Positions 23,601 to 36,932 of a DNA stretch of 64,000 nucleotides are shown here, one piece after another. The first letter of the stretch is position 1. Every line of letters starts with the position of its first letter. Below the pieces are notes generated by a model. It was not told the DNA's origin, did no database searches, and was given only the letters and a program-made list of their open reading frames with translations. The translations under genes were made by a program, and so were the position numbers. Source of the stretch: Fasciolopsis buskii (taxonomy: Eukaryota > Platyhelminthes > Trematoda > Plagiorchiida > Fasciolidae); NCBI GenBank assembly GCA_008360955.1, contig LUCM01010080.1, positions 31,330 to 95,329 of the forward strand. Direction: 5' to 3'.

Positions 23601-26099
23601 CGTCCTTCGTCTATTTGTACTGGGATTTGAAGAAAATCATCCTCTGTTGTGCTTCGTTTTTCAGACATAATGTGGTTACTTTAAGTGTTCCAACGTGAGT
23701 GCGAAGAACATTGCACACTGTGCTGCTGAAGAACCGATATTTTAAAAAGTGAAAACTACTCATAATTTATTCCAAATTGTCGAATTCGCTTGCATTCGGT
23801 TACGGACCAGAAGAACATAAAGTGACAACGACGCATCGGAGCTGGTGAATCTCTCCCTTTCGTTCTCCCTCTCCGCCTATCTTTCTTCGCATCTGTTCAC
23901 TAGCTCATACCAGCGAATGGAAGTAGCACATGGGATGACAATGATCGATGAGTAATAGTCGCACAAATCCAAGAGACCGAAGACGACCAAATTGATGCTA
24001 ATTTATATTTATATATTTTTACACGTACATGCACACAAGTCGGCGTTAAATGTTCACGCGAACAACGCTGCCACGACTCCTTACAATCCCAAGCAGTGCT
24101 GCGCATCGAGATTAGTAGGCAAAAGTTATTGATCATGTTGATACAGCATAGGTTTGAAATTTCGGTAACTATGGTGACGGTAGATGACGCTCAGGATGTA
24201 CTGAGATGACTTGTGTTGGGCGACATTTACAACGGAGGAACTCAAATTATTTCGGAAGGTAGCGGTTTCGGAAACAAAGAGACGATACGACAATCAGTCG
24301 CTAGTCAAACTGTCTGCGTCTTTGCATAGAAATTTCCATTGGTAAGCTTTCTCATTATAAATTAAGTTATCCACAGTTAAGGTCTCTTAGGCGGCATTTT
24401 ATTAATTAACGGTAAAGGAACGAAAAACATGCACGAAAACGGGTCGGAGCACGCGAAGACGACCACCATTGCTTTCCTACTCTGTCCACATGAGACACTG
24501 ATATGACTCAGTCGCCATAATATCGTTGCTTACCGGGTGGGTGGAGAGGGATAAATCTGTTGATTACAATTTTCAATTTTTTCCAGATAAAAGTAATGTG
24601 ACTGTTATGACCAACTTGTATTCCATCACGGGATCACCAAATCAAATAACTACAATTCTCCAGGCGAGCGATAAACTATATTATTTCGAAATTGATTAAA
24701 ATATTCATTGTTAGGTCAGTATTATACAACAAACTCTGTTGTATTTGTTCCTTCTGGAAGGACTCGTCATCTGAAGTGCTGTTGCAAGTCCTGGTCACAT
24801 TGTAAAAAAAGACTCCTGAATAAGTGTCATCAAATTTCGATGATAAACTCCTTGTCTTACCTCACACATTTTCCACTGTTGACAGGACGATTAGATGATT
24901 TGGGAATGACTAGCCGTACTTCTCGCAAGGTCTAGGAATGTGATCAATTTTGCTAAGCCGAATAACGAATAACTGTGAGGGCTAATTCCTAAACTCAAGT
25001 CCGATGTGCTTACACCGCACAAAGTTCATCAGAACCTGATTTACTCATCAGGTGCACGAACATTCGGGTGTCGTGGAACAATATATTAAGAAATCCGAGA
25101 TGCCTTCCGCTGATACCGCTTTGCATTTATTGTATCTCATCCATTGCTAGCATGAACAACTAAATCCGAGTCCGAGATCCTCGAATTCCATGAACACTTT
25201 AGGATCTGAAACTGGCTTCTGACCTGGTTAAATTGCTTCAAACAGCGAATTTTGACCCCTTTCATGCCTCACGCAGTGTCGTTTACCATACTTGCGGACA
25301 AGCACGGATAAGCGCATTACTCCAGCACTGTGGGTAAAAGTGAGCACACTGACTGATTAGCATAGAACTACGAATCGTCGATTGACTTCCACTTCTTCCT
25401 CTGATCTCGAGTAGTGCTGTGTGATGGCCGCAGCGCAACAATTCGGTTTGTTGTCAGTTGGTATTCCTAGTGAGACAATTTCACAGTGCACTTCCTAGTT
25501 CAGTTTTCTACTCTCAGTCGTATACTTTCACGAAACTTATTTCGGTCATTAACACACTATCCAGTTTCGCTATTAGCTCGACCGATAATATCAACCGCAT
25601 CGAATGTAGCGATATTAGTGCCCGTTGCAAAACACTAAGAACAATAATATGCAAGGAAAATGTTCTACTTTTATAAACGTGTCTTAATGTGACCAACATA
25701 GTACCCATTATCAGTGGCAATAAAATCCAGGAAGAAAGAGCCACCGCGATATGCTGGCTTCATCTAGTTGAAAGTTTGCCGGGGATATTCCCTTTGTGCA
25801 AATCTGTTTAAACAAGAGGCCTGGAAGTAAATCAGAATGCTTGCAGCATTTGAAGATATAGCAAATAGCAATGCATCGATCTACCTACGAAAGAGTTAGA
25901 CGAATCGAGGGGAAGATGTACAAAGAAACTGTGTTGTACCCCCAAGTGCGCGCAGGGCAGTTCCAACAAAAATTGTGTCCGGATTCCGATGACACGGATC
26001 GGGGATGTCACTAAATCCAAGCACTCCGTTTGCTAACACGAGCAAATGACGTAAGGAGTGTATCCAAAAATCGATGCGCCATGAATTGGCTTTTATTCC
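17661..26099. other. Intergenic, no gene recognised
   Basis: About 8.4 kb with many short open frames on both strands, including overlapping ones at 17686-18192, 21453-22091 and 22629-23059. None shows a domain, a signal peptide with a plausible partner exon, or a conserved motif. A short hairpin with a B-box-like GATTCGAGCCTC sits near 22085-22105, too weak to call a SINE. Short AT-rich runs occur, for example near 24000. Confidence 0.4.
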
Positions 26100-27915
26100 G
26101 AACGATATAATGTTAACAACACATCGTTGTTGGTAGGTGTAATGTGCCAACGTTTCGACTACCCTGGGTAGTAGTCTTCCTCAAGGCAAGTTTTACAATC
26201 AAATGTCTGAGGGAACGTTTACATGCCAACTGATGTTTAGTTGTCTGTGTGTTTGTGAATATGTGTACTTCGAACTGTAGGTCGGGTGGGAGAATAGTTG
26301 TCCTTCACGTCATGCGTCGCCTTGGTAGTAAGGTCTGTAGAACCGATTGTCCCAACGCGAATCTCGTATTACGTTTGCTTGCCCTTAAGCTTTGTGACCA
26401 CTTGTGCGTCACTCTTACTCGGCACGGTACGATCACAATACTGGCAACCCTGACACTCGACCGGTACAACGAGAAGACAGTCGGAAGTGGTGGAAGGTTG
26501 AGTATATTTTGAACTGGAACGTGCGAGTGAAGCGCGTGTGAGCAACGCGCAAATGGCGACCGCGCTTGGCGGTCAAAGTTCGGTTAAACAAGCTATCCGG
26601 AGGAACAAATCCATGTTCCGCTACAGATCAACTAGCGTGGTGACCTTTGGAATGTTTGTTTCTCAGAGATGTTAGGGCTGTCCATATTTCCAAAATCTCT
26701 GCTCCGTCGCTCCGATTGATGCATGTAGAGAGGGTGTTTATCTGAATCAGTTGCTTCCAGCGGAATTCCTCGAACAAGTTCGAACCGTCGTTGAACAACG
26801 ACGACTACTTGCGTTTAAAACCTGCCAAACATGACGGAAACGAAAGTTCGCGAAATTAATCTCGCAAAACACGACCGAGGATGGATCAAAATCAAAAGTC
26901 AGAAAACCTACAAATATTGTAGTGAACATATCCAGCAGACCATTGACATCTATAAAGTTACAAGTACCTCAAAGAGGTCCGAATTTCAGTCTCCAGAAAA
27001 AACCGTTGATGGTTGAAGAAAATGTGCCATCAATGGAACAAGCTTTATTGAACCTTACAGAAGAAAACACCAATCAGGCTAGGCTGAGGATACATAATAT
27101 TCTTAAGAACCAAAAGTCAGTTGCACGAAATATCACAGTGGAGGAAAGGAAAGGACTGACGAACCTAAAACAAGATCGAACAATCCACATCACAAAAAGG
27201 GACAAAGGGAATGTTACAGTTATCCTCAACAGATTGGATTACTAGCCAAAGGTCGCAGAGCACCTGCAGGATGGACCTTATAGAAAAAAAAAAAGAAGAA
27301 AGTGAACGCATCACTCGACAAATCAAAGGCCCATGCAAACAAGTACCTATCTGGCTTGAAAAGAAAACTTGAGGAACCTCTGTAGTTCTCATTAACGCCA
27401 AAAACAAGCAGACCTGGAAGATTATACGGCTTACCAAAGGTCCGCAAAACCGACACACCCATTCGTCCAATTGCAAACTGCGCTTCTTGTGAAACGTACA
27501 AACTGGCAAAATATTTCGGTGGATTATTAAAACCCTATCAGAAGAAAATGGTAAGCCATATCAATGACGCTTTCGAATTCGCCCATATGCTGAACGACGT
27601 TGAACTAGAAGACGATGAAGTTGCTGCGAGTTTTGATGTGGCTTGTTTATACACGAGTGTGCCCAGTAAAGACAGTTTGCACCATTTACATTCATTGTTA
27701 ATATCAGAAACTTCCTTAGAAGAACGAACCGTACTAGCTCCATCCGAACTTATCAGAGGTATAGAATTTGCCTCATGTCAACATACTTCAAGTTCAAACA
27801 TGAGATGGCCATACCATCCGTTTGTTTCTGCAACTCAAGCAGCGATTCTTTTTGCCTACGCATGCGTCAGTGCAAATGCTAGAGGAGTGATAGAAAACGT
27901 GACACATTAGGATCA
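26100..27915 (+). mobile_element. Degenerate Penelope-like retroelement, N-terminal and reverse-transcriptase part
   Basis: Plus-strand fragments follow each other in the order of Penelope-like elements. First comes VNISSRPLTSIKLQVPQRGP (about 26919-26977), matching the 'VxNLSSxxLTxxxxxLLxxGLNF' start. Then NITVEERKGLTNLKQDRTIH and ITKRDKGNVTVILNRLDY (to 27243), the 'N.T.EE..AL..L..D..I.I..ADKG..TV' block. Then GRLYGLPKVRKTDTPIRPI (about 27419-27475) and TYKLAKYFGGLL, matching 'LYGLPKVHKPxxPLRPI...TYxLAKYL'. Last comes SFDVACLYTSVP (about 27628-27663), motif A. Frameshifts, a stop at 27242 and an A-rich run near 27285 break it. It stops soon after 'STYFKF' (about 27790), so the YADD box and the GIY-YIG endonuclease are missing. 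A hammerhead-like motif lies upstream. Confidence 0.85.
26145..26188 (-). ncRNA. Hammerhead-ribozyme-like motif (degenerate) of a Penelope-like element
   Basis: On the minus strand TGCC is followed by TTGAGGA. A 6-bp stem comes next (GACTAC pairing with GTAGTC around a short loop), then GAAAC and finally GGCA, which can pair with the first TGCC. Hammerheads need CUGANGA, stem II, GAAA and flanking stems, and Penelope-like elements are known to carry such motifs. Here the first core base is U instead of C, so cleavage activity is doubtful. A related copy lies at 44118-44225. The orientation is opposite to the reverse transcriptase that follows. Confidence 0.4.
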
Positions 27916-30900
27916 TTGAGAAAACACAGTGGTAATTTTCAAGGAATTGAAACATTAGGATCAGCAAGAAAGCTTGAATGATTCCGGAAGCTTAACGTTT
28001 TCGTTGTTTGTGGTAGACGCGACAGTGCTGCTTGATACGTACGTCCGATGACCAATTGAAGATTTTTATTAAATCGGTTAAACAAATAATCACGTTAAAA
28101 TGGCAAGACGATAAAAATCTGCTTCTTTTCCACGGTGACCGGTTTTTTGTATGGCTCCCTCTGTCTTCGATGCTGTTCAGTGAAACTTCCTGGATGACTG
28201 TTGGCTAATAGAGTCCGTTTTGTTGTTCGTAATTGTCCATGGGTGCAGATTTTTGCACTCTGTATAAGAGAGGTCAAACTAATTCTCGTTTTTTTGGCAC
28301 TGGTGCGAAATTGGAGAACTGTAAGCAGCGTCCATTCCAAGTGGCTTTACGATGAACTTTTTCGTGCAACGTATCATCGGGACTTTTGGTTAGTAAAGTA
28401 TTTAATTAAAAATGCTGTCAGTTAAAAACAGTGACCCTTAAGTTCGTGTTATGTGCTCAGTAGATGTTACACGAGCAACAACAGACCACATTGCTAAATG
28501 GATGTCAGATTTCCCACTAGACTACTCATAGCTCGTGACGATTGATTTGCTATGATATTTAATAACACCTCTTTAACCGCAAAAAAATCAGTATACCGAC
28601 TGGAAAGTGATTTGTACGTGCGGACTCCAAAGTTCCTATACCTTCGTACATTGGATTCGTTTTTATTCTGCAGAATACCCTTCCATGTTCGTTAATTCAC
28701 TGCTTATATTCATTATGGTTTAACCATTGCATGACCAACGTTTTTTTGTTAAAAAATAGTTAGGGTTTGTTTTTATCAAGTGGACAATTGCTGTCGAGCA
28801 GGACTGGTGAATTTCCGAGTCATCCAGTGCTGACGGCCGTTTATTTTCATAGTTGCTTATCAACCAAACCCCGAATAATGTAAATAAACGTGGATTGCCG
28901 ATCGGTAATCATCGACGGTGAATCATCGGTTCATACTGAAACGACTGTGAGTAAGGAAGCTTGCGCAATTTACAATTTGTGTATCACTATTTCACCCAAT
29001 TTAAAAAACGGTCCAATTGACTTGTCATTCCGACTTCCAGCCAACACTAATCCGATTCATTTACCAGACCAAACAATCACTTCTTTAGAGTACAGTTCTT
29101 CTTAAGGTTTGATGGCGCGGAAAATGAAACAAAACGAAGTGGGTAAATCGTTCCACATAATTGAAAGTATGCATGCCAGTAATTTACACATTAGAGAAAA
29201 GTCACTATCTTGTTTCGTTTCCTTCCCTTTCGTGATGAGTAGACGTAATCGTATTACGAATTTCAATATTGCTTCAGTTTTTAAAGTCTGATGGTTTGAA
29301 GACTGCTAGGTGCATCCTCAAAGGCGTAGGGCATTGGCGCCATAATGGTTAGTTTTTCACCATCGAAATCAATTTGTTCAGCTCACTTTCTTTATCTTCT
29401 ACCATTCAATATCTCCCAAATATAAGAAAAAAAAGTAATTCATGACCTCAACTCTAAGCCGTCATTGTCCATTCCAGTCTGTCGAGTTTCACTCCACAAG
29501 TAAGTAATCGATCGTACTACTGTCGTTGTTGATAGTGGAGAGACCGAGCAAAATTTTCCTGCCATTTCCAGTGTTATCTACTTTATCCATATATGTAGAT
29601 CTGTCCAAACGCACCTGATAAGTTGCTATTCTTCCTGAAGACTCTCTGGGTTTCAGGTATGACATCAATTTTTACGTAAACACGTGATGTCTTTCAAGGA
29701 GTGTAACTGAAAAACAAAATTACTCCGTTTTCCGTAGGCTGCTTGAATGACGTACAGTTGAGAGGTAAAACTATTACTATTACATTTGGTACAGAGGTAG
29801 ACATTCGACAAGGAGTTGTGTTATTCGCCATGTGCGGAATTTCGCGTCTTCTATAAATGATTCTCTCATTTGTATCTCCAATCAGGCCACATCCAAGCAG
29901 TCGGAGAACTGTGTTATTTACGAGATAAACACTTTCATCGGTACTCCTAAGACAGTGGGAGTTGACGTAACCACTGGAGAGCTTTCCTTCATTCCGGTTA
30001 TAACAAAATACAACGGTCAATCGTGATTGCGGAACATTTTTTCCAGTTATCCAAGAGTGAAATCCCCCTAACTTTCTACCGGATACGGTGTACACCATTC
30101 GTAGTAGGCGTAGCTGACTTGTACGCAGCTAAGTTACAGTCATTTTGGTGTTCACTTACAATTCTGTATTCACACAGTAATTTCATTTCATTATTTCTCT
30201 GCGATTTCTCATTCCCTGCGTATTCTGTGCTGGAATTCGGCAATTCAGTTACTGCCACATTAGATTTGACATCGAGTAAGAAACATTGAACATGATCACA
30301 AAGGAGATGAAGCCAGTGAATGCGAGTTCTACTTCCAGAGATGGAAGAATATATGGGATGTCTGGAAATATGGTCCATGACCAGAAGTGATTGAAAAGAC
30401 ACAAGTGAATTGATGTATTTCTTGGACCACATTGAAAAAAGCCTATGTTCTAGTGAAAAACCTCATTTTTTCCATCCACCCCAAAAGCTTAGTCCTATGA
30501 GAAGTTAAAGTCACTTCAATCCCGTAATTTTTGTCGCCATGACGTGAACTAGGTTCAACTTCATTGTTCGTTTTGGAAGTCACTCTGTGCACGAATATAC
30601 GCCGCAAATTCATATAGATGCTGTTGGTTGGAAGGTGGTCCACGGGAATGCCTAATGGCCGAAGTCAAGCATGCGAATTTACACAGAAGTTACTCATCCA
30701 ACGAGATCAAAATTTCTAACATATATGAAACTTTGACAAGCAATACCCACATCTGTTTTCGGTCTGTTACCAAACTAATTCTGGAAAAATCAGCCAGATA
30801 ACAAGATGAAAAACGTATGAAGCCAGTAATGTCGTCAAATCGTTATCTGATAACATGCGAAAAAACAACATAAACTGGGATCGGTTTTTCTTTTGGAAAT

Positions 30901-31559
30901 TACAATTCATGTGGTCAGTTCCGTTCATGCGATTCGTGTCCACACATATTTTTCCTGTGGTACAATAGGTCACAAAATTGTGCGAGGAATTAATGCAGCT
31001 TGCAGAATAGCAGATTAAGTCCTAGCGAATGAAGAGATTGAAAACAGTTTTCATTTGTTTTCCCATCTATTTTATTTGGTTGGTATTAGTAGTAGGAGAT
31101 TGTGTTTTCGCGAAATAATTCGCCATGTGATATCAACGCCTTTAAGAAACCGTGAAAACAGCATACAGTTGTCTGGACCCTGTGAAGAATCATCAGCAGT
31201 GCATGTCTATCGCACCCGAACTAGTGCTAAAAACGTCACACTTAAGGCATACGCTGCATACCCCCAGGGGCCATAAATATTTTATATTATTTATACGAGG
31301 AGTGTACAGTCCATCATTTCACGGACGGAATTGTTTGCTTTTTTTCTGTGGCCACCATCTTTCCTAAATTACTACCCGGGATATTGGTGGGCGTATATTT
31401 CCACTTCTTGATTCTTGTGCCGTTCCTATTCAGTTGAACTATTCTATTCCGGTAGACCGTGAGTTTCCGTCTTTAGATTTTGGACCATTAGTTCTGCGAT
31501 TAAAAGCTAATCAACAGTTACAAGTTGATGTTGCATTCTTGACTTCCTCATTTGACTGA
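27916..31559. other. Non-coding stretch between Penelope-like and gypsy-type remnants
   Basis: No conserved protein was recognised. The open frames at plus 28890-29105, minus 29694-30098 (134 codons) and minus 30076-30432 have no motif that could be named. Part of this stretch may be the gag/protease end of the gypsy-type element that follows, but no CCHC knuckle or DTG/DSG protease motif could be placed in it. Confidence 0.35.
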
Positions 31560-33900
31560 TCTGACTTGGAAATACTTATTCTGAAATACACGAATATGCC
31601 CGCTGGTATAAAATGTCTTGGAATCAAGCCTAATCTAATTTCGCGCAACATATGGCGGCTCTCCTTGAGTTCCGGGAACCCGTTAGCCAATCACTTCATT
31701 TATGCGGAAGTGGAGTCGTTGAACTGGGCTACATTGACTGTCATTCCATTAAGGAGTGATAGAAAAATATCACGAAGTTGTGGAGATTATCGTTTGAATT
31801 TAAGTAGATGTGTACTTCAGCGGAAATCTGGGACGGAGGAATCTGAACTTGTTCTTTATCGTATCGTTTGTGTTTAAAGACTGGTCTCAAGTATGTCCAA
31901 TTTCAAAAACTTTTGGACGAAGGCGTTAAAATCTATCAATGCTCCATTTGACCTATATCGGTGTGCGGTTTCGCCCATTGATCTCATTACACCAGCGGTT
32001 TTTTAAGTGGTCTCCTAATCCCTTTATGCATGAGCTTGAAGGGGTAGAATCATATCTGGATGACATTTTGTTCACGGTCTCATTCGATTCATGCAATGAT
32101 ATCACTTCTCGTTGGACAGAATTATACAGTTTAATGTTCCCTATAATCCAAATAAGTGTTTTTGATGTGACTGAAATTGTTTCCCCCTCTAAAGATTCCA
32201 CCTCAGCTCTTGAAAGTTTAGCTCCATTAGTTGTTTCATTCATCCACCAACGTACATGAACTGCAATTTGTTCGTGGTCAATTTCAGTACGAGGTTCGTT
32301 TTATTTCCAGTTTCTCTCAATAAGCTGGTTGTCTTTTTGAAATTTTGTCAACCAGTTCATTTATTTGGAATCAGCGCCATGTAAAGACACTTCAAGTACT
32401 ACTATTTCATCTGCAATCTGACCTTGTTCTCATTCCGTTCTCTCCTAAAGTCTCATCTTAGTGATAAAAGTACCATTTTGAACAGCGCAGAAAACGAGCC
32501 ATTTGTATTCCTAAGACAGTTGCAGACAATAAAAAAGGATAATTAGAAACTCGACTTGAAACTTTAGAAGTATATTGGGCTGTCATACGAATACACAACA
32601 ATGGTGTGTTCAGAAATTTACTGTTGCTACGGGTGATGACGCAATAAAATACACCCATCATCCATCCCATTCGTCAGCTAAATAGTCAAGAGCGATGGTT
32701 CCTATTTGAAGCATCGCCCTCAGTTCATACACTTATGATGTCGTATATCACAGCGGTATACCCGCTAATTTCCTGTCTGAACTACCACGTTCGGCTGTGC
32801 CATCAATGATTCAAGGCTTCTTGTTAACACGGCTGCTTCCCGGAAAACATAAGAGCCTTGTGTTAGGTGAAAAAGTTCCCGCCAGTGATTTCAGCGTTGC
32901 CTCAAGAATGGGCTTCACATAAGAAGAGACCATTTCTGGCCTTCGTGCGTCGATAAAATTTGTCGATTACGCCTGACAGACTACTGCGTTTCACCGACCG
33001 AGGGGTGATTTCTCGAACATCTCATTCAACTTTATTTGTGACAAAATATAATGCAGTTCACACACCTTATTTACTGGTGGTCTGAGTTAGATGCTGACAT
33101 TGTGTTCACTGTCAAGGACTGTGAGAGTTGTCTCCCCGAAATTCGTTGCAAGCCATCGAAATGGCTGGTTTGGCCGGTATCCTGTGAAACACGGTAATAT
33201 ATGAGACATTTTTTTGATAAATACTCGATGCCCAACATTATTGATGCATTTTCGCTTTGGCCTGTAGTGCATTAGGCATCTTACCCCACAACAGAAGTTA
33301 CTGAATTAGCCGTAAAAAAGACATTCAGAAAAGATGTTCTGTTTGAGTTATTCAAGGACAATGGTACTTATTTCACTGTCGAGTTTTTGTGCAAATGATT
33401 ATTCGGTACTTGTGGGAAACATGTTTATATTGACCCTCATCATCCACAGTCTAACGGTCTTGGGGAAAATCCTATTTACACATTTGAAAGTACAGTTCGT
33501 CCCACCAACGCTGACTTATTTCCCGATCCAGGTAGTCCCCGACAGTTTTCTCGTCATAATGTTGCACAAGTGACTATGAGTTCGGGTCACTCACGGATTT
33601 TCAAATTCCATAATTTTAGAACCACTTTTGGGTGGATTGTGAGCGTTAACCTTGCTTACTTCAGAAGCAAATATCTAAGGCAAGGAAACAGGACTATTAT
33701 TCTGTACAGCTGAGATAGAAAGATTATAACTTTATATCTGGACGACCTATCACGTCATCGACACCACGCTAGTCAGGTACAGTTCAGTGATGAAGGTCAG
33801 TTCGAAGTCAGATTACCCTTTATTGTACTAGATATTAATTATGGTTTAGTTCTGCGTTGGCCGGGGATTATATCGGAAGATAGGACTGAACAAATGTAAG
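31560..33900 (+). mobile_element. Degenerate Ty3/gypsy-type LTR retrotransposon pol (reverse transcriptase and integrase)
   Basis: In order on the plus strand: SLNWATLTVIPLRSDRKI and CGDYRLNLSR (about 31710-31806), the gypsy 'WATPxVxVxKxDGxxRxCGDYR' block; then LEGVESYLDDILFTV (about 32036-32080), the catalytic Y-DD box in its YLDD form. Integrase follows: DADIVFTVKDCESC (about 33092-33133), the end of the H2C2 zinc finger; DAFSLWPVVH near 33243, the core DAxSKWPEV; KDNGTYFTVEF (33353-33385); and DPHHPQSNGLGE (about 33434-33469), the end of the D-D-E core. Frame changes and stops occur throughout, so the copy is inactive. No LTR pair or primer-binding site was found. The motif style is that of elements described from flukes (CsRn1 and relatives). 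Confidence 0.8.
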
Positions 33901-36439
33901 AAATAATACGTGGACTGCTTCCAAGGGTTCACAGGCATCGTCAATTCAGTCCAATGTGTGGTGGATATGATGTGTGTAACTGACTTGTGCACAGTCCCTT
34001 TGTTATTCAATTAAAATTCTGTAAGTTCAAGAGTTTTTTTGTTCATGCGATAAAACATTTGTTCGTTTTTTCCTTGTGATTTGGCATTCTCTGGGTATTT
34101 TGTACAGGAAGTCAGCCAGCCTATATGTGTTACGTCATAACACCATTTTGTCAGTACTAAAAACACTGTAGTCCAAGTTTTTATCGTTTGCGTTTTCCCG
34201 AATCATTCAGGATTCAACAACATCGTCATTATTTACCTCTCTCTGCTAGGCACAAAAGTGATGCACAGGTAAAAATCGCATAGTTTCAACCCTTACCACT
34301 TCTCGCAGCAACTAAACCTACCTTATGAAAAGCTGAAGTCTAGCGTGTTCATAGTGGCAGCAACGTGCATACCCTTTTTAAAAATCACATTTCCCATTAT
34401 GGGGATTCCATCGTACTATTTGCGCACTCCTAAAGAGCACTTGAAATCGGTATCGTTCATTTCATTGTATTTCTGCTCCACTTCTAAATGGCACTTTGGC
34501 AGTCCACGTCTGACGTAAAGACGATCACGCAGAAGAATCCCTTCTGTAATAATATTTCATGTGGCTTAGTACGAAACACCAACGCAGAAATTTGTTTTGT
34601 TTTCGTTTAAAACAATCCCTAAAACCCTTTTTCTCAACTGTGATAATCTAATCATGAACAGAATTGTCGAGTATCCTCGTTTCTCTGTTCCGATTACTAC
34701 TCTTCAATGGGCCGATCCTACCTCTAGATCCTTATCGTCCGTTCCCACTATCTCAAGTGAAAACAACCAGAGTCGACCGGCACACAGAGTTTCTCGTTTA
34801 TTGAATAAAATCATCAAATATTTATAGGTTTATTTGCTTGTATTATTGCGCTTATGCGATTGCCATCATTACATCGGTTGTCCGATCCTGTTCAATGTAT
34901 TTCACGCGATTTAGCTGATGGCGTTTTTTGTCGAATCCGGACCGCTCATGCTGATTGGTTGGTCCAGCCCAGGATACGGCTTTCTCGGTTTACTTATCCG
35001 CATTCGTGCCTTCCCATCTGTTCACTATGTCGGCTGATCGCTGGTAGCCAGTGTGATGGCGCGGTCTCACTGTGGTCCTGCGTTCTGCACTCGCTCGCTG
35101 TCTGTTACAATGACGCCTGTGTATTGATCGTGATTTGTTCGGCACGGCCCAGCATCGCACGACCATCAACAAACAACGAAACAGTTTTGTTAGACTCAGG
35201 CGCGTAGCCAATTACGATACCATTTCGTCATAAGAATGGCTTTGGATTTTCCAGTTCGAACGGTATTATTCTTCCTAGGAGTTTAATAACATCCAACGAT
35301 TGATTTCATTGGTAACCACAAGGTGATTTGTTTCGACCAACTAAGTTTAAGGACCTAAAGCCAAATGGGTGCTAGACTTTAAGAGCATTTTTATAGTAAT
35401 TCAATGAGATTAGGTTCAACGACGGTGGAAACAGTTCGGAGAATGTAACCTTCTAAGGGAGCTACTTCTCAAGGTTGGAAAATACTTGGAAAAGTAGCTT
35501 TCGCTGCTTGGTTTTGATTATACTAGGAGCACCTCACAACCTTCCAGTCATGATGACACTAAATTCGATTGACATTTTCAAGCAGCTTTAATGAAAATAC
35601 TGACGCATGGGGGTATAAACCAAACAGGGTTGGGTGAATAAAAACAGCTCTCCTAATAGAATAGGAGAATGGATCAATGTGTACGTCGAAACAGTTTGGC
35701 TGTCTCGCTACTTCCGACTGGATTTAGAAAGCGGGAGTTTTGCCTCAAATTGTCCAATGATTTGTGTTTATCTTGACCCAGGACAGTTAGAACTGTACAC
35801 GGAAAGAGCTTCGGTCCACATTGCGCCGAACACATCGTCAACATTACAAACACGACGTCCAGTACTTTAGTTCTTTGCTGACGTAGAAATTCCTATCACG
35901 GAATCCATAATTTGCATCAGTGATTGGAAGGCTTACTGATTAGACAAGCCTTTGGACGTAACAGTCTCCAACACAAAACAATATTTCAAGGTAATGATGT
36001 CCCTTATGATCATCGTGGGAGGTTTCATCGTCCTGTTTGTCTCGGTTAATTGGGATCAACGATAATTCTGACCAAGTTAAGAGTAATAACCAAAAAACGC
36101 ATCCATTCAGTGCAAAACGATAATAGAAACGTTCCAGTGCAAGAATTAAGCAGGACGAGATAGCTGGCTCGACATGCACTATGATCCGTTTATGTTAACA
36201 ACGGACCGGTCTTGCGCATTTGTGTCGTGGAGAGTTTTGAGGTGGAATTCTTACACAGTTGACCCTCATATGCCAAACCTTTTTACTAGTGGTCACTTTG
36301 CTTGTGGACGTTGTGGAATGTCGATAGGCCACACTTTGCCTTTGGCGACCAATGTATTCTGCCAACTACCTTTTGAAAAGTCACTACTGCTTGTTGCAAG
36401 TCTATTCATCTTTTCACACTCAGATAGCAGCAACCTGCT

Positions 36440-36700
36440 GTCATTTCTCACATGACCGGAGGTGATAAATCGAATTAAGTGTCTCGCCGAAAGGGTCAGA
36501 GGTTCGAATCCCAGATCTACCGGTCAATGGTGGTAGATGACAGCTCAGTGTTGCCCGGCTCATTGTTAAGCCTGAACTATCGAGACGTTATTTGGTTCTG
36601 CGGCACTCCAAGTATCAGGGTCAAGAGTGCCGGCCCCTGATGTATTGGGCCTTGGTGGATAGGGGACATGCCTCTTCACCACCTTCATGTTTCAAGTTTG
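36440..36700 (+). repeat. tRNA-derived SINE-like repeat
   Basis: A perfect RNA polymerase III B box, GGTTCGAATCC, lies at 36501-36511 and is preceded by GGGTCAGA as in a tRNA T-arm. The expected A box upstream (around 36455-36475) is weak. The roughly 180 bases after the B box are non-coding and GC-richer than the surroundings, which fits a SINE body. Boundaries are approximate and no second copy was found in the window. Confidence 0.5.
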
Positions 36701-36857
36701 TCGTTAGAAATTCCTGACATTTGCCAGAACGCATAAATGATATTATCTACGTATCAGATAAGCTTTTCACTACTATGGCAGCACCGTCAATGGGGTCAAA
36801 TTTGACTGTCTCATTGGCTTACTGAACATCCAGTTTTTCTTACATCTTGCAACCAGT

Positions 36858-36932
36858 ATACATACACATAATATATATATATTTATATACAAATTACATA
36901 CAGTATGCACACTATATACAACATATATATGT
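36858..36932. repeat. AT-rich microsatellite region
   Basis: Several runs of alternating TA/AT with interspersed CA, spanning about 75 bases. Confidence 0.8.

Noticed and set aside
29694..30098. 134-codon minus-strand open frame
   Set aside because: No recognisable domain. It lies between two dead retroelements and may be a fragment of one, but no motif supports this.
34854..35207. Plus frame ending in VLLDSGA, considered as a retroelement aspartic protease
   Set aside because: The frame stops directly after the motif. No flap or second conserved block follows, and no reverse transcriptase lies downstream in register.
36501..36511. Perfect B box considered as part of a functional tRNA gene
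   Set aside because: No complete cloverleaf or matching acceptor stem could be formed, and the A box is weak; a SINE is more likely.
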